The notes under the pieces: generated by a model
Database searches by the model: none
What the model saw: the letters and a program-made list of their open reading frames with translations, nothing else
Told to the model about the DNA's origin: nothing
Shown: one piece after another, positions 27,630-35,744 of the stretch
Position numbering within the stretch: the stretch's first letter is position 1
How the letters are laid out: each line of letters opens with the position of its first letter
Source: Bacteroidia bacterium
GTDB lineage: Bacteria; Bacteroidota; Bacteroidia; 2-12-FULL-35-15
Length of the DNA: 61,693 nucleotides
Direction: 5' to 3'
NCBI GenBank assembly: GCA_016786925.1
Contig: JAEUTU010000136.1
Location: 1 to 61,693, forward strand
Made by a program: the position numbers and the translations under genes

Positions 27630-28022
27630 ATGGCGAGTATTTTTACAAAGATCATTAATGGAGAACTTCCTTGTCATAAAATAGCTGAGAATGATAAATT
27701 CTTAGCCTTTTTAGATGTATTTCCATTGGTTCATGGTCATATTTTAGTCATCCCTAAGAAAGAGACCGATTATATATTCGATATTGAAGATGCTGAGCTG
27801 GCTGAAATGATGGTGTTTGCAAAGCATGTTGCTAAAGCGCAAAGAAAAGCAGTTCCTTGTAAACGTATCGGTGTGGCAGTGATCGGTTTGGAAGTGCCGC
27901 ATGCACATATTCATTTAGTGCCAATGAATACTGTTGGAGATATCAATTTTACACAAGCGAAGATCAAGCCTACTACGGAGGAATTGGCAGCTATGGCTGA
28001 GAAGATCCGCTCTCAATTCTAA
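27630..28022 (+). CDS. HIT family nucleotide hydrolase
   Basis: The 130-residue protein has the HIT fold with CHKIAEND near the start and the histidine triad VPHAHIHLVPM (H-x-H-x-H) near residue 90-96. HIT proteins hydrolyse nucleoside phosphoramidates and adenylated compounds in the cytoplasm. The gene pairs with greA, an arrangement common in Bacteroidota, and meets ruvC tail to tail three bases later. The exact substrate cannot be read from sequence. Confidence 0.92.
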   Translation: MASIFTKIINGELPCHKIAENDKFLAFLDVFPLVHGHILVIPKKETDYIFDIEDAELAEMMVFAKHVAKAQRKAVPCKRIGVAVIGLEVPHAHIHLVPMNTVGDINFTQAKIKPTTEELAAMAEKIRSQF

Positions 28023-28025
28023 AAA

Positions 28026-28583
28026 TTATTTTGTTGTAGTGCGTTTTGGATTGTCGGCAATAAAGGCTTTCCAACCTGTATAATTCTTCTTTGTGCTTCC
28101 CGGTTTGCGTTGAAAATGATGACAAACAGCGGCAGCTAATCCATCTGTTGCATCCAAAAATTCAGGTGTTTCCTTGAAATTTAACAATGTCTTTAGCATG
28201 GCTGCAACCTGTTCCTTTGAGGCATTTCCACTTCCAGTGATGGATTGTTTGATCTTTTTGGGTGAATATTCATGAATAGGAATGTTTCTGGATAATGCAC
28301 CGGCAATGGCTACACCTTGTGCTCTTCCCAGTTTAAGCATAGATTGAACATTCTTTCCAAAAAAAGGAGCCTCAATAGAGAGTTCATCAGGTTTGTATTC
28401 TTCAATTAAAGCAACAACCTTTTCAAAGATCCGCTGAAGCTTTAAGGCGTGATCATCAATTTTTTCCATTCGCAATACGCCCATTACGAGCAACTCCATT
28501 TTAGTTCCTTTAATATGAATGATCCCATATCCCATGATATTGGTGCCCGGGTCAATTCCTAAAACTATTTTATCGCTGCTCAT
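28026..28583 (-). CDS. ruvC: crossover junction endodeoxyribonuclease RuvC
   Basis: The 185-residue resolvase cuts Holliday junctions. Catalytic acids are visible in VLGIDPGT (Asp11), [11 protein letters not shown] (Glu), and [12 protein letters not shown] (Asp near the C-terminus), and [17 protein letters not shown] is the DNA-binding region. The ORF can be extended upstream to 28646 but this would overlap the divergent gene; ATG 28583 gives the family N-terminus ([11 protein letters not shown]). A short basic tail ([16 protein letters not shown]) follows the core. Confidence 0.95.
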   Translation of the reverse strand: MSSDKIVLGIDPGTNIMGYGIIHIKGTKMELLVMGVLRMEKIDDHALKLQRIFEKVVALIEEYKPDELSIEAPFFGKNVQSMLKLGRAQGVAIAGALSRNIPIHEYSPKKIKQSITGSGNASKEQVAAMLKTLLNFKETPEFLDATDGLAAAVCHHFQRKPGSTKKNYTGWKAFIADNPKRTTTK

Positions 28584-28623
28584 TGCTATTTCACAAAGCT
28601 TTTTACTATTATTGTTGTAGGTA

Positions 28624-29595
28624 ATGATACAACAAAAAAATACCATTTCTTACAAAGTTATAAGTCTTTTTATTAAGGCCCTCATTTTATTTTTTGCACT
28701 TTTCTACATTGTCAGTAAAATGATAAACGAGGAGGATGTCATGCATTTTGAAGCACGATTTCTGGAGGCAAATAAACTGTACATCGTAATCGTTGTTTTG
28801 CTTATGTTCATTAATTGGGGATTAGAAGCTTTGAAATGGCAATATCTGATCCGGTCACTTGAAAAGATCTCCTTTTTTAATTCTTTGATAGCTGTTTTTT
28901 CGGGCGTTACAGTAAGCATTTTTATGCCGAATAGAGTGGGCGAGTTTGCAGGACGGATTTTTTATTTGGAGGAGGCAGATAAGGTCAGTGCAATACTCAA
29001 AAATTTTCTAGGTAGCTTAATTCAGCTCTCGATCACACTCATTCTCGGTGTGATTGCTCTTTATATAGGCTCACTGAATGGAATATTTAATACCAATGAT
29101 CTTATTTCCAGTCGTAATGATTATTGGTTATTGTTGATGGGTGTTTTGATCCTATTATTGATTGGGTTGATCTTACTGCGTAAATTCAAGCATCGACTAT
29201 CTAACAAATTCAGATACTACTTAGATGTATTTAACGATATGTCTTTTGCAGAGGGCCTGTATGTGTTCGCACTTTCATCGCTTCGTTATGCTGTGTTTTT
29301 AATTCAGTATTATCTACTGTTAGTGGCATTTGGGATTGAGATCGACTTTTGGCTTGCAGCGGGTTTGATCGCATTGAATTTTTTTATTCAGAGCTTCATC
29401 CCCAGTTTTGCTTTAACCGAAGTGTTTACAAGAGGGGCCACTGCTGTTTATCTTTTTGCAGGTTTTACCAATGATTCGGCCGCTATTCTGGCAGTTTCCT
29501 TTTTATTATGGTTGATCAATTTAGCACTACCTGCAATTATTGGTGCTGTATTTGTTTGGAGAATGAAATTTTTTAAAACTTCAGAAAATGGATGA
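28624..29595 (+). CDS. lysylphosphatidylglycerol synthase TM-region/UPF0104 family protein
   Basis: The 323-residue protein has about eight membrane spans and the family motif [15 protein letters not shown] near residue 100, with [16 protein letters not shown] later. This is the flippase-like membrane domain of MprF without the synthase part; such proteins are often found with glycosyltransferases and may move lipids or lipid-linked sugars. It overlaps the glycosyltransferase gene by 8 bases. The substrate is not known. It is divergent from ruvC by 40 bases. Confidence 0.82.
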   Translation: MIQQKNTISYKVISLFIKALILFFALFYIVSKMINEEDVMHFEARFLEANKLYIVIVVLLMFINWGLEALKWQYLIRSLEKISFFNSLIAVFSGVTVSIFMPNRVGEFAGRIFYLEEADKVSAILKNFLGSLIQLSITLILGVIALYIGSLNGIFNTNDLISSRNDYWLLLMGVLILLLIGLILLRKFKHRLSNKFRYYLDVFNDMSFAEGLYVFALSSLRYAVFLIQYYLLLVAFGIEIDFWLAAGLIALNFFIQSFIPSFALTEVFTRGATAVYLFAGFTNDSAAILAVSFLLWLINLALPAIIGAVFVWRMKFFKTSENG

Positions 29596-30736
29596 TCTGC
29601 TTTTTCTGTTTTTAATTCTTTCTTCAGTGGTCGTATTACTTTACACGATCAAATTCTTTTCATTGATTGCGGGATGGCTGCATCTGAGCCGATATCCATT
29701 TCATACTGCGCAGGTAAAAATATCTGTTGTGATCGCTGCACGGAATGAAGAAGAAAATATCCAGACTTGCTTGCTTTCCGTTCTTAAACAAAATTATTCG
29801 AATGAATTGTTTGAAGTAATTGTTGTAGATGATCATTCGGATGATACTACAGCATCTCTTGTAGAAGAGCTAATGCAGAAACACTCTAATTTGAAACTTA
29901 TCAGATTGAGTGATGCTGATCAGCAAGGGAAAAAAAATGCAATTAAAAAAGGAATAGCTAATTCTCAATCAGAATTGATCGTAACAACCGATGCAGATTG
30001 TATTGTTACTGAAAATTGGTTGAGTTCGATCGCTTCGTTTTATGTGCAAACAAAAGCAAAGATGATCGTTGGACCTGTCGCCATTCAGAATGAGCATTCC
30101 TTTATTGAAAAAATGCAATCGCTTGAGTTGGTAGCCTTGATTGCAAGCGGTGCAGGGAGTTTGCACTATAATAAACCTGTGATGTGTAATGGGGCTAATT
30201 TGGTCTTTGAGCGTAGTGTGTTTACTGAGGTATCGGGTTATGATGGGATAGATAGTATCAGTACAGGTGATGATGTGCTACTGATGTATAAAATTGAGAA
30301 AAAATATCCCGGTTCTATCCGCTTTTTAAAGGATAAGCAGGCTTTGGTAAGTACAAGTGCTCAATACAATTTGAGGAACTTTCTTCATCAACGAAAACGC
30401 TGGGCATCGAAGCCTTTCGGGATGCTTAATCTTCCTACTAAATATCTTTCTATATTGGTTTTCTTTACGAATTTGATCGCTATTCTATTGATTTGCAGTT
30501 TATTTTGCTCTCAAAAAAACGAATTCTATCCTCTTTTTTCTAAAATTTGTCTGATTCTGCTCGGAATTAAATGTTTTATTGACTTTTTGTTATTATTTTT
30601 AGCATCTTCCTTTTTTGATAAAAGGCGATTATTGTGGTACTTTTTGCCGGAACAATTGATCTATATGTTTTATGTAGTAATTGTTGGCTTGATGAGTTTT
30701 AATAGGTCGTACGCATGGAAAGGAAGAAATTATTAG
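29588..30736 (+). CDS. family 2 glycosyltransferase, membrane-bound
   Basis: The 382-residue enzyme has one N-terminal span (about 3-30), a GT-A domain starting ISVVIAARNEEENI with VVDDHSDD, the metal site TTDADCI (D-x-D), STGDDVLLMYKI (E/D-D base region) and HQRKRWASK (Q-x-x-R-W type motif), and three C-terminal spans. The layout is that of processive or lipid-linked inner-membrane GT2 enzymes. It is translationally linked to the flippase-like gene upstream and followed after 3 bases by the OppC-type gene. Acceptor and sugar are unknown. Confidence 0.88.
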   Translation: MDDLLFLFLILSSVVVLLYTIKFFSLIAGWLHLSRYPFHTAQVKISVVIAARNEEENIQTCLLSVLKQNYSNELFEVIVVDDHSDDTTASLVEELMQKHSNLKLIRLSDADQQGKKNAIKKGIANSQSELIVTTDADCIVTENWLSSIASFYVQTKAKMIVGPVAIQNEHSFIEKMQSLELVALIASGAGSLHYNKPVMCNGANLVFERSVFTEVSGYDGIDSISTGDDVLLMYKIEKKYPGSIRFLKDKQALVSTSAQYNLRNFLHQRKRWASKPFGMLNLPTKYLSILVFFTNLIAILLICSLFCSQKNEFYPLFSKICLILLGIKCFIDFLLLFLASSFFDKRRLLWYFLPEQLIYMFYVVIVGLMSFNRSYAWKGRNY

Positions 30737-30739
30737 TTA

Positions 30740-31990
30740 ATGGCTAAAAAAAGCGATAAATATACATACTCATTGTCCTATCATGCATGGAAGCGCTTGA
30801 AGAAGAATAAGCTTTCTATGTTTGGTCTCGTGGTGATCATTCTATGTATGATCATTGCTGTATTAGGCTATTTAATTACTCCTGATTCTACTCCCGATGC
30901 TAACGATCAGTTATTGGAATTGTCAAAAAAGCCACCGGGTTTTGAAGTGAAAATGCTATTGAGAAGAAAGAACGAGCCTAAAAAGGAAACCGGTATTTTT
31001 TCTAAAATGTTATTTGGTGAAGTGAGTGAGTATCGTTCTATTCCTTTTAAAGATTATAAATTCGAAGGAAATGATATCATCATTCGTGAATACACAGGCG
31101 AAGATGAGAAGAGAGTAGGGATGGATATTAAGATCAATTTGGCCGATGTGGTATACCCGATCAATTATAACACTCCGATACAAAATAATGTGGAAGAGGG
31201 TTATATGGAATTTTATACTTTTGGTAGCGATCAAAAATTAAAAAAGACGGTAAAAGAATTAAGAGAAGAGATCGAGAAGAAGAATATTATTACCAAACAC
31301 TTTATTTTGGGTACTGATCCTTCCGGACGTGATCTCTTGAGCCGCTTAATGATAGGAACACGTGTATCTTTCTCAGTTGGGTTTATTTCTGTTTTTATCT
31401 CCATTTTTATTGGTGTATTGATGGGTGCTTTAGCCGGTTTTTACAGAGGCAGAGTGGATGATATTATTGTTTGGGTGATCAATGTGGTTTGGTCGATTCC
31501 TACGTTGCTTTTGGTAATTGCTATTACATTGGCATTAGGAAAAGGTTTCTGGCAAGTGTTTGTTGCGGTTGGTTTAACCATGTGGGTGGAAGTAGCTCGT
31601 GTGATTCGTGGACAGGTGTTGAGTTTACGTGAGAAAGAATTTATTGAAGCAGGTCGTGCTCTTGGGTTTAAAAATGCCCGTATCATTTTCCGACATGTAT
31701 TGCCAAATGTACTTGGTCCGGTGATCGTGATCTCAGCAGCTAATTTTGCATCGGCTATTTTAACAGAAGCAGGCTTAAGTTTTCTTGGTATTGGTGCGCA
31801 ACCGCCAACAGCATCCTGGGGCGCTATGATCAATGCACACAGAGGTTATATCATTGGTGATGCTCCTTATTTAGCATTTCTTCCGGGCTTAGCTATTATG
31901 TTGATGGTATTGGCATTCGTATTACTTGGAAATGGCTTGCGCGATGCATTGGATGCAAAGGCTGTTGACGATGATCAGGTAATGTTCTAA
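30740..31990 (+). CDS. oligopeptide ABC transporter permease (OppC/DppC type)
   Basis: The 416-residue inner-membrane permease has span 1 near residues 26-48, then a long periplasmic insert of roughly 140 residues, and five more spans. GTDPSGRDLLSRLMIGTRVS is the OppC signature, and the EAA-like loop EAGRALGFKNARIIFRHVLPN contacts the ATPase. The insert makes it longer than the roughly 300-residue E. coli form and is common in Bacteroidota. No partner OppA, OppB, OppD or OppF gene is in this window, so the complex is encoded elsewhere. It converges with the acetyltransferase gene with a 4-base overlap. Confidence 0.9.
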   Translation: MAKKSDKYTYSLSYHAWKRLKKNKLSMFGLVVIILCMIIAVLGYLITPDSTPDANDQLLELSKKPPGFEVKMLLRRKNEPKKETGIFSKMLFGEVSEYRSIPFKDYKFEGNDIIIREYTGEDEKRVGMDIKINLADVVYPINYNTPIQNNVEEGYMEFYTFGSDQKLKKTVKELREEIEKKNIITKHFILGTDPSGRDLLSRLMIGTRVSFSVGFISVFISIFIGVLMGALAGFYRGRVDDIIVWVINVVWSIPTLLLVIAITLALGKGFWQVFVAVGLTMWVEVARVIRGQVLSLREKEFIEAGRALGFKNARIIFRHVLPNVLGPVIVISAANFASAILTEAGLSFLGIGAQPPTASWGAMINAHRGYIIGDAPYLAFLPGLAIMLMVLAFVLLGNGLRDALDAKAVDDDQVMF

Positions 31991-32493
31991 TTCTTCTTCC
32001 AGATATATACTTCGGCAGGATCATGACCACATGATTCATTTCGCAGATAGGTCATTCCCATTTTTTTTAATACATGAATAGAGGCTGTATTTTCGATAGC
32101 AGCTCTCCCAATGATCTCTTCCAGTTGTAAGTTGTTTTTGGCGTAATCCATCACTGCATTAGCCGACTCTGTTGCATATCCTTTTCCCCAATGTTTCTTG
32201 TAAAAGCGATAGCCCAAGTCGTATTCATTATCTTCTTGAATGAATTTAATGCCACACCAGCCGATAAATTCTTCATTCGCTTTCAGATGTACAGCCCATC
32301 TTCCTATTTTGTTGGGATATTGAGGAAGGATGATTTCTTTTAAAATGCGTTCAGCTTCTTTAATGTTTGCTACAGGTCCATCACCAGTATATCTTGTTAC
32401 TTCCGGATCGGAATTAAGATCGATCAATAATGGAGCATCTTCTATGATAAATGCTCTTAAATAAAGTCGTTCTGTTTCTAAAATACGTTCCAT
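31987..32493 (-). CDS. GNAT family N-acetyltransferase (RimJ/RimL-like)
   Basis: The 168-residue protein begins MERILETERLYLRAF, the standard opening of RimJ/RimL-like acetyltransferases, and has RFYKKHWGKGYATESANAV, the acetyl-CoA pyrophosphate loop (Q/R-x-x-G-x-G/A), and ENTASIHVLKKMGM. It transfers acetyl groups to amines in the cytoplasm; the acceptor is unknown. The ATG overlaps the tcdA stop by one base (TAATG), so it is coupled to tcdA. An upstream ATG at 32532 would give a longer overlap and a non-family N-terminus. Confidence 0.88.
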   Translation of the reverse strand: MERILETERLYLRAFIIEDAPLLIDLNSDPEVTRYTGDGPVANIKEAERILKEIILPQYPNKIGRWAVHLKANEEFIGWCGIKFIQEDNEYDLGYRFYKKHWGKGYATESANAVMDYAKNNLQLEEIIGRAAIENTASIHVLKKMGMTYLRNESCGHDPAEVYIWKKN

Positions 32494-33215
32494 TATCCTT
32501 CTATAATATCTCTGATCACTACTGATGCACATACACTCCCGAATGTGGCAGGTAAGTATGAAATTGTTCCATAAGCCGACTTTTTGAAATTGCTACCGTC
32601 AGTTAACATCAAGGATTCTTTGATCGGTTCTTCGGGAGAAAAAACAGTTTTTATTCCTTTTTTTACTCCTAATTCTTTCAAACGTTTTCTTACATATTGT
32701 GCAAACGGACAATTGTAAGTTTTGGAAATATCTACCACCTGTAATTTGGTAGGGTCTAATTTTGCACCTGCTCCCATGGAACTTATGATGCGTACTTTTA
32801 GATCATAAGCTGTCTTTATAAAGGTGATTTTGGGTGTGATGCTATCAATGGCATCTACTACATAATCGTATGGGGTTGATAGAATTTGTACAGCTCTCTC
32901 CGGTGTAATAAATTCTTTGATCACGGTTAATTTCAGATCCGGATTGATGGCGAGTAACCGTTCTGCCATGATATCGGCTTTAGGCAAGCCATGCGTAGTA
33001 GAAAGAGCCGGTAACTGACGGTTTCTATTACTTGGATCTACCACATCGCCATCAACGATGGTCATTTCTCCAACTCCGCTTCTGCAAATAAATTCGGCTG
33101 CAAAGGACCCCACTCCGCCCATGCCCACTACCAATACATGTGCTTTTTGAAGCTTCATCAACTTCTCTTTTCCGATCAATAATTCTGTTCTCGAAAGCCA
33201 TTTAAGGTCGCTCAT
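32493..33215 (-). CDS. tcdA: tRNA threonylcarbamoyladenosine dehydratase
   Basis: The 240-residue E1-like enzyme uses ATP to cyclise the t6A37 modification of tRNA. It has the adenylation fold with HVLVVGMGGVGSFAAEFICR, IVDGDVVDPSNRNRQ and VVDAIDSITPKITFI, and continues with SSMGAGAKLDPTKL and DISKTYNCPFAQYVRKRL, which separate the TcdA/CsdL branch from ThiF and MoeB. The length fits. It overlaps the TatD-like gene by 14 bases at its start and couples to the acetyltransferase at its end. Confidence 0.92.
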   Translation of the reverse strand: MSDLKWLSRTELLIGKEKLMKLQKAHVLVVGMGGVGSFAAEFICRSGVGEMTIVDGDVVDPSNRNRQLPALSTTHGLPKADIMAERLLAINPDLKLTVIKEFITPERAVQILSTPYDYVVDAIDSITPKITFIKTAYDLKVRIISSMGAGAKLDPTKLQVVDISKTYNCPFAQYVRKRLKELGVKKGIKTVFSPEEPIKESLMLTDGSNFKKSAYGTISYLPATFGSVCASVVIRDIIEG

Positions 33216-33873
33216 ACTGAAACACCGTTTTAAAATTGTTGTAAATAATTGCTTTCAGTTTATCTTCATTAATCTGAAGATGACTTGCTGCTGCATCAAA
33301 AATAGTTGTTATTGAGATATCGGCATCATCCGTTTCCAAAAATATTCTTTCCTTAGGAAGGGTTCCGATAAGTGCAGATGCATTTGAGTCGGCTTTTAAT
33401 AAAGCTTTTCCAAAGGAAAAATAGAATCCATTATTAAGAAGTTGCTCTGCAATATGTTTATTGTTATTGTATCCGTGTACGATCATCGGTGTTTTAACCT
33501 TCAGTTCTTTTTTTGTTTCGATCAATTCGTTGAAAGCTTTTACACAATGAATGATCATCGGCTTTTTAAGCTTTTCCGCAATTTCTATTTGTTGAATAAA
33601 TGCTTTTTTCTGTAGCTTCCAATCGGTTGGGCAAAGTTTGTCTAAGCCACATTCGCCAATGGTGATCACATTTTTTAAGGCAGCATGTTTTTCTAATGAA
33701 GACAGGTCTTCACTCATGGTGTCTGCATTTAAATACCAAGGATGCAAACCAATGGAATAAATCTTAGAATCGATGATCCGTTCAAAAAACTGATGTGTAT
33801 TTGTGATCGTGATATCACCATCCGCTCCTGGATGGTGGCTATGAATATTTATATTAGGGATAGAATGATTCAA
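33202..33873 (-). CDS. TatD family metal-dependent hydrolase
   Basis: The 223-residue TIM-barrel protein shows the metal site INIHSHH at the N-terminus, IGECGLDK (Glu), MIIHCVKAF, MIVHGYNNN and FLETDD (Asp) in the usual TatD order, but it is shorter than TatD (about 260) and lacks some helices. TatD proteins are nucleases or phosphoesterases. The start is TTG at 33873: the metal-binding His pair lies within the first 14 residues and no in-frame ATG precedes it before the terminator. Confidence 0.87.
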   Translation of the reverse strand: MNHSIPNINIHSHHPGADGDITITNTHQFFERIIDSKIYSIGLHPWYLNADTMSEDLSSLEKHAALKNVITIGECGLDKLCPTDWKLQKKAFIQQIEIAEKLKKPMIIHCVKAFNELIETKKELKVKTPMIVHGYNNNKHIAEQLLNNGFYFSFGKALLKADSNASALIGTLPKERIFLETDDADISITTIFDAAASHLQINEDKLKAIIYNNFKTVFQYERP

Positions 33874-33885
33874 GTTGTAGTAATT

Positions 33886-33916
33886 AAAAAAAGCACAACT
33901 TTTGGTTGTGCTTTTT
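33886..33916 (-). terminator. rho-independent terminator after the DUF4890 gene
   Basis: AAAAAAGCACAAC pairs with its complement across a short loop; on the minus strand it ends in a T-run. It lies between the DUF4890 stop and the TatD-like start, so the TatD-like gene must have its own promoter close to its start codon or rely on read-through. Confidence 0.8.
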
Positions 33917-33918
33917 AT

Positions 33919-34347
33919 TTAGTTATTTAAGATCTCCAAAATTTCATCATCATTATTCTCATTTTTTTTCTTAGCATCTTTCTGTGCTTTTCTTTCTTTT
34001 TTTAGCTCTTCCCATTTTTGAAGTTGCTCTGTTGTTAAGTGTTTTTTGATCTCTAAAGCACGTTCCTTGTTGATGCGCTTGCGTTCTTTATGGAGCATGT
34101 CTTTGTTATCTTTAAATTTGTCGTGAACATCTTTCATTTGTTTGTTCTTATCCAAATTGATCGCATTGATCTTTGTTTTTTGATCTTCAGTGAAATTTAA
34201 TTTGGCTGACATTCGCTCCGTTTGTTTTTGAGCTTTTGCAACAGGATCCACGTTATGTGGTTGACCTTTGTGATGTTTTGGAGGTTCTTGTGCTTGTGCA
34301 GTGATCGCCCCAATGGCGATTGCTACTGCTAAAAATATTTTTTTCAT
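33919..34347 (-). CDS. DUF4890/Spy-like exported helical protein
   Basis: The 142-residue protein has a signal peptide (to about residue 19, ITAQA), a His-rich patch, then LNFTEDQKTKINAIN and HLTTEQLQKWEEL, the two L-T-x-x-Q repeats seen in Spy/CpxP-like and DUF4890 periplasmic proteins, in a long Lys/Glu-rich coiled helix. The family acts as a periplasmic chaperone or stress sensor in other phyla; a chaperone role here is inference. It is monocistronic. Confidence 0.8.
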   Translation of the reverse strand: MKKIFLAVAIAIGAITAQAQEPPKHHKGQPHNVDPVAKAQKQTERMSAKLNFTEDQKTKINAINLDKNKQMKDVHDKFKDNKDMLHKERKRINKERALEIKKHLTTEQLQKWEELKKERKAQKDAKKKNENNDDEILEILNN

Positions 34348-34401
34348 AAAATAGGTTTTTAGTGTTTTGTGTTCAGACGAAAAATTATGCCAAAGGTTTA
34401 A

Positions 34402-35190
34402 TTAGCTGTTATCTCCATCTAACATTCTTCCCAATCCTCCTAGAATACTTCCTTCTTCTTTTCCGCCTTTGCTGTATTCCATCATTCGTCCGGCTAAGCG
34501 ACTGACAGGTAAGGATTGGATCCAAACTTTTCCCGGACCTTTTAATGTGGCAAAGAATAAACCTTCACCACCGAAAATAGTGTTCTTGATACCGCCAACA
34601 AATTGAATGTCATAATCTACATCATGAGTAAATGCCACGATACATCCGGTATCAACTTTTATCAATTCTCCCGGCATCAATTGTTTCTCAACAATGTATC
34701 CACCTGAATGAACAAAAGCCATTCCATCACCTTCCAGTTTTTCCATGATGAATCCTTCACCACCGAACAAGCCTGTTCCTAGTTTCTTTTGAAATTCGAT
34801 ACCAATGCTTACGCCTTTAGCAGCACATAAGAATGCATCTTTTTGGCAAATGATCTTTCCACTGTAGGTACTTAAATCCAAAGGCACAATTTTTCCGGGA
34901 TAGGGCGATGCAAAGGTGATGCGTTTTTTTAGATTACCTGTATTGGTGAATGCGGTCATGAATAAACTTTCTCCTACAAGCATACGTTTACCTGCTGAGA
35001 ATAATTTATCCATAAAGCTGCTTTGTTGTTTTGAGCCATCGCCAAAAATAGTATCCATACGGATGCCATCATCCATCATCATAAAGTTGCCGGCTTCGGC
35101 TATTACTGTTTCATTCGGATCAAGTTCAATTTCTACTGCTTGTAACTCTTCTCCTAAAATTTTGTAATCGATTTCGTGATTTGATTTCAT
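34402..35190 (-). CDS. AIM24/TIGR00266 family protein
   Basis: The 262-residue beta-rich protein has the AIM24 pattern: FMMMDDGI, then [67 protein letters not shown] and the C-terminal GGLGRML. The family is named for a yeast mitochondrial protein; the bacterial role is unknown. It stands alone, with a dispersed repeat just upstream of its start. Confidence 0.88.
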   Translation of the reverse strand: MKSNHEIDYKILGEELQAVEIELDPNETVIAEAGNFMMMDDGIRMDTIFGDGSKQQSSFMDKLFSAGKRMLVGESLFMTAFTNTGNLKKRITFASPYPGKIVPLDLSTYSGKIICQKDAFLCAAKGVSIGIEFQKKLGTGLFGGEGFIMEKLEGDGMAFVHSGGYIVEKQLMPGELIKVDTGCIVAFTHDVDYDIQFVGGIKNTIFGGEGLFFATLKGPGKVWIQSLPVSRLAGRMMEYSKGGKEEGSILGGLGRMLDGDNS

Positions 35191-35207
35191 ATTATTTTTT
35201 TGTTTTT

Positions 35208-35248
35208 AACCGCAGAGAATACAAAGATTTTCGCAGAGTTCGCGGAGG
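35208..35248. repeat. short CGCAGAG-type tandem repeat
   Basis: Three copies of a heptamer (CGCAGAG at 35211 and 35232, CGCGGAG at 35241) stand in 41 bases between the AIM24 start and the cytochrome-like gene. This resembles the dispersed C[AG]CAGAG arrays found in intergenic DNA of many environmental bacteria. Confidence 0.6.
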
Positions 35249-35259
35249 TTATTGTTTAA

Positions 35260-35676
35260 TCATCTTTTTGATTCTATTCTTAAATATTCAACAATAATTT
35301 TTAATTGTTCATCATTAATCTCTTCACCTAAGTTATGATTATAAACTTTATTATCATTTGATTCTATTGAAGAAGAATCTTTTAATTTTCTTAAAACTTC
35401 TAAAAGTGATTTGTCAGAGACGTTTTTAAAATACTCTTTCAATCTAAATTCATTTGGAGATTCACAATTACTGCTAGGACTACAGTGGCACTCCGCACAG
35501 TTCTTTTTGAATAAAGCTGGAGCTTTCTCATAAACTGATGAAATGTAACTCAATTTTGAAGAATCTACTTTTATCTCCCCAGTTTTTTCTTTCGTTTTAT
35601 CTATTGCTGTTTCTGATTCACACGAAACCAAAAGAGTTAATAGAACAAAAGCGAGTTGATAGCATCTAATTACCAT
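35260..35676 (-). CDS. cytochrome c-like lipoprotein
   Basis: The 138-residue protein has a lipobox LLVSC (Cys19), then one haem-binding motif CAECH in the sequence LFKKNCAECHCSP, and a C-terminal helix EEINDEQLKIIVEYLR typical of class I cytochromes c. The usual Met sixth ligand is not visible; the region just before the last helix reads KVYNHNLGEE, so a His could serve instead. It is flanked by two different short repeats. Electron partner unknown; anchoring to the periplasmic side of a membrane is inferred from the lipobox. Confidence 0.72.
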   Translation of the reverse strand: MVIRCYQLAFVLLTLLVSCESETAIDKTKEKTGEIKVDSSKLSYISSVYEKAPALFKKNCAECHCSPSSNCESPNEFRLKEYFKNVSDKSLLEVLRKLKDSSSIESNDNKVYNHNLGEEINDEQLKIIVEYLRIESKR

Positions 35677-35710
35677 TATAGAAAAGTTTCAAAGATCTGC
35701 CTGAATTGCG

Positions 35711-35742
35711 ATTCGTAAATTGGTATTCATTCGTAATTCGTA
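35711..35742. repeat. short ATTCGTA-type tandem repeat
   Basis: The heptamer ATTCGTA occurs at 35711, 35729 and 35736 with decayed copies between. It lies between the icmF stop and the start of the cytochrome-like gene. Confidence 0.55.
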
Positions 35743-35744
35743 GC

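Noticed and set aside
31441..31833. 130-codon minus-strand ORF opposite the OppC-type gene
   Set aside because: Shadow of a conserved permease region; no start context or domain.
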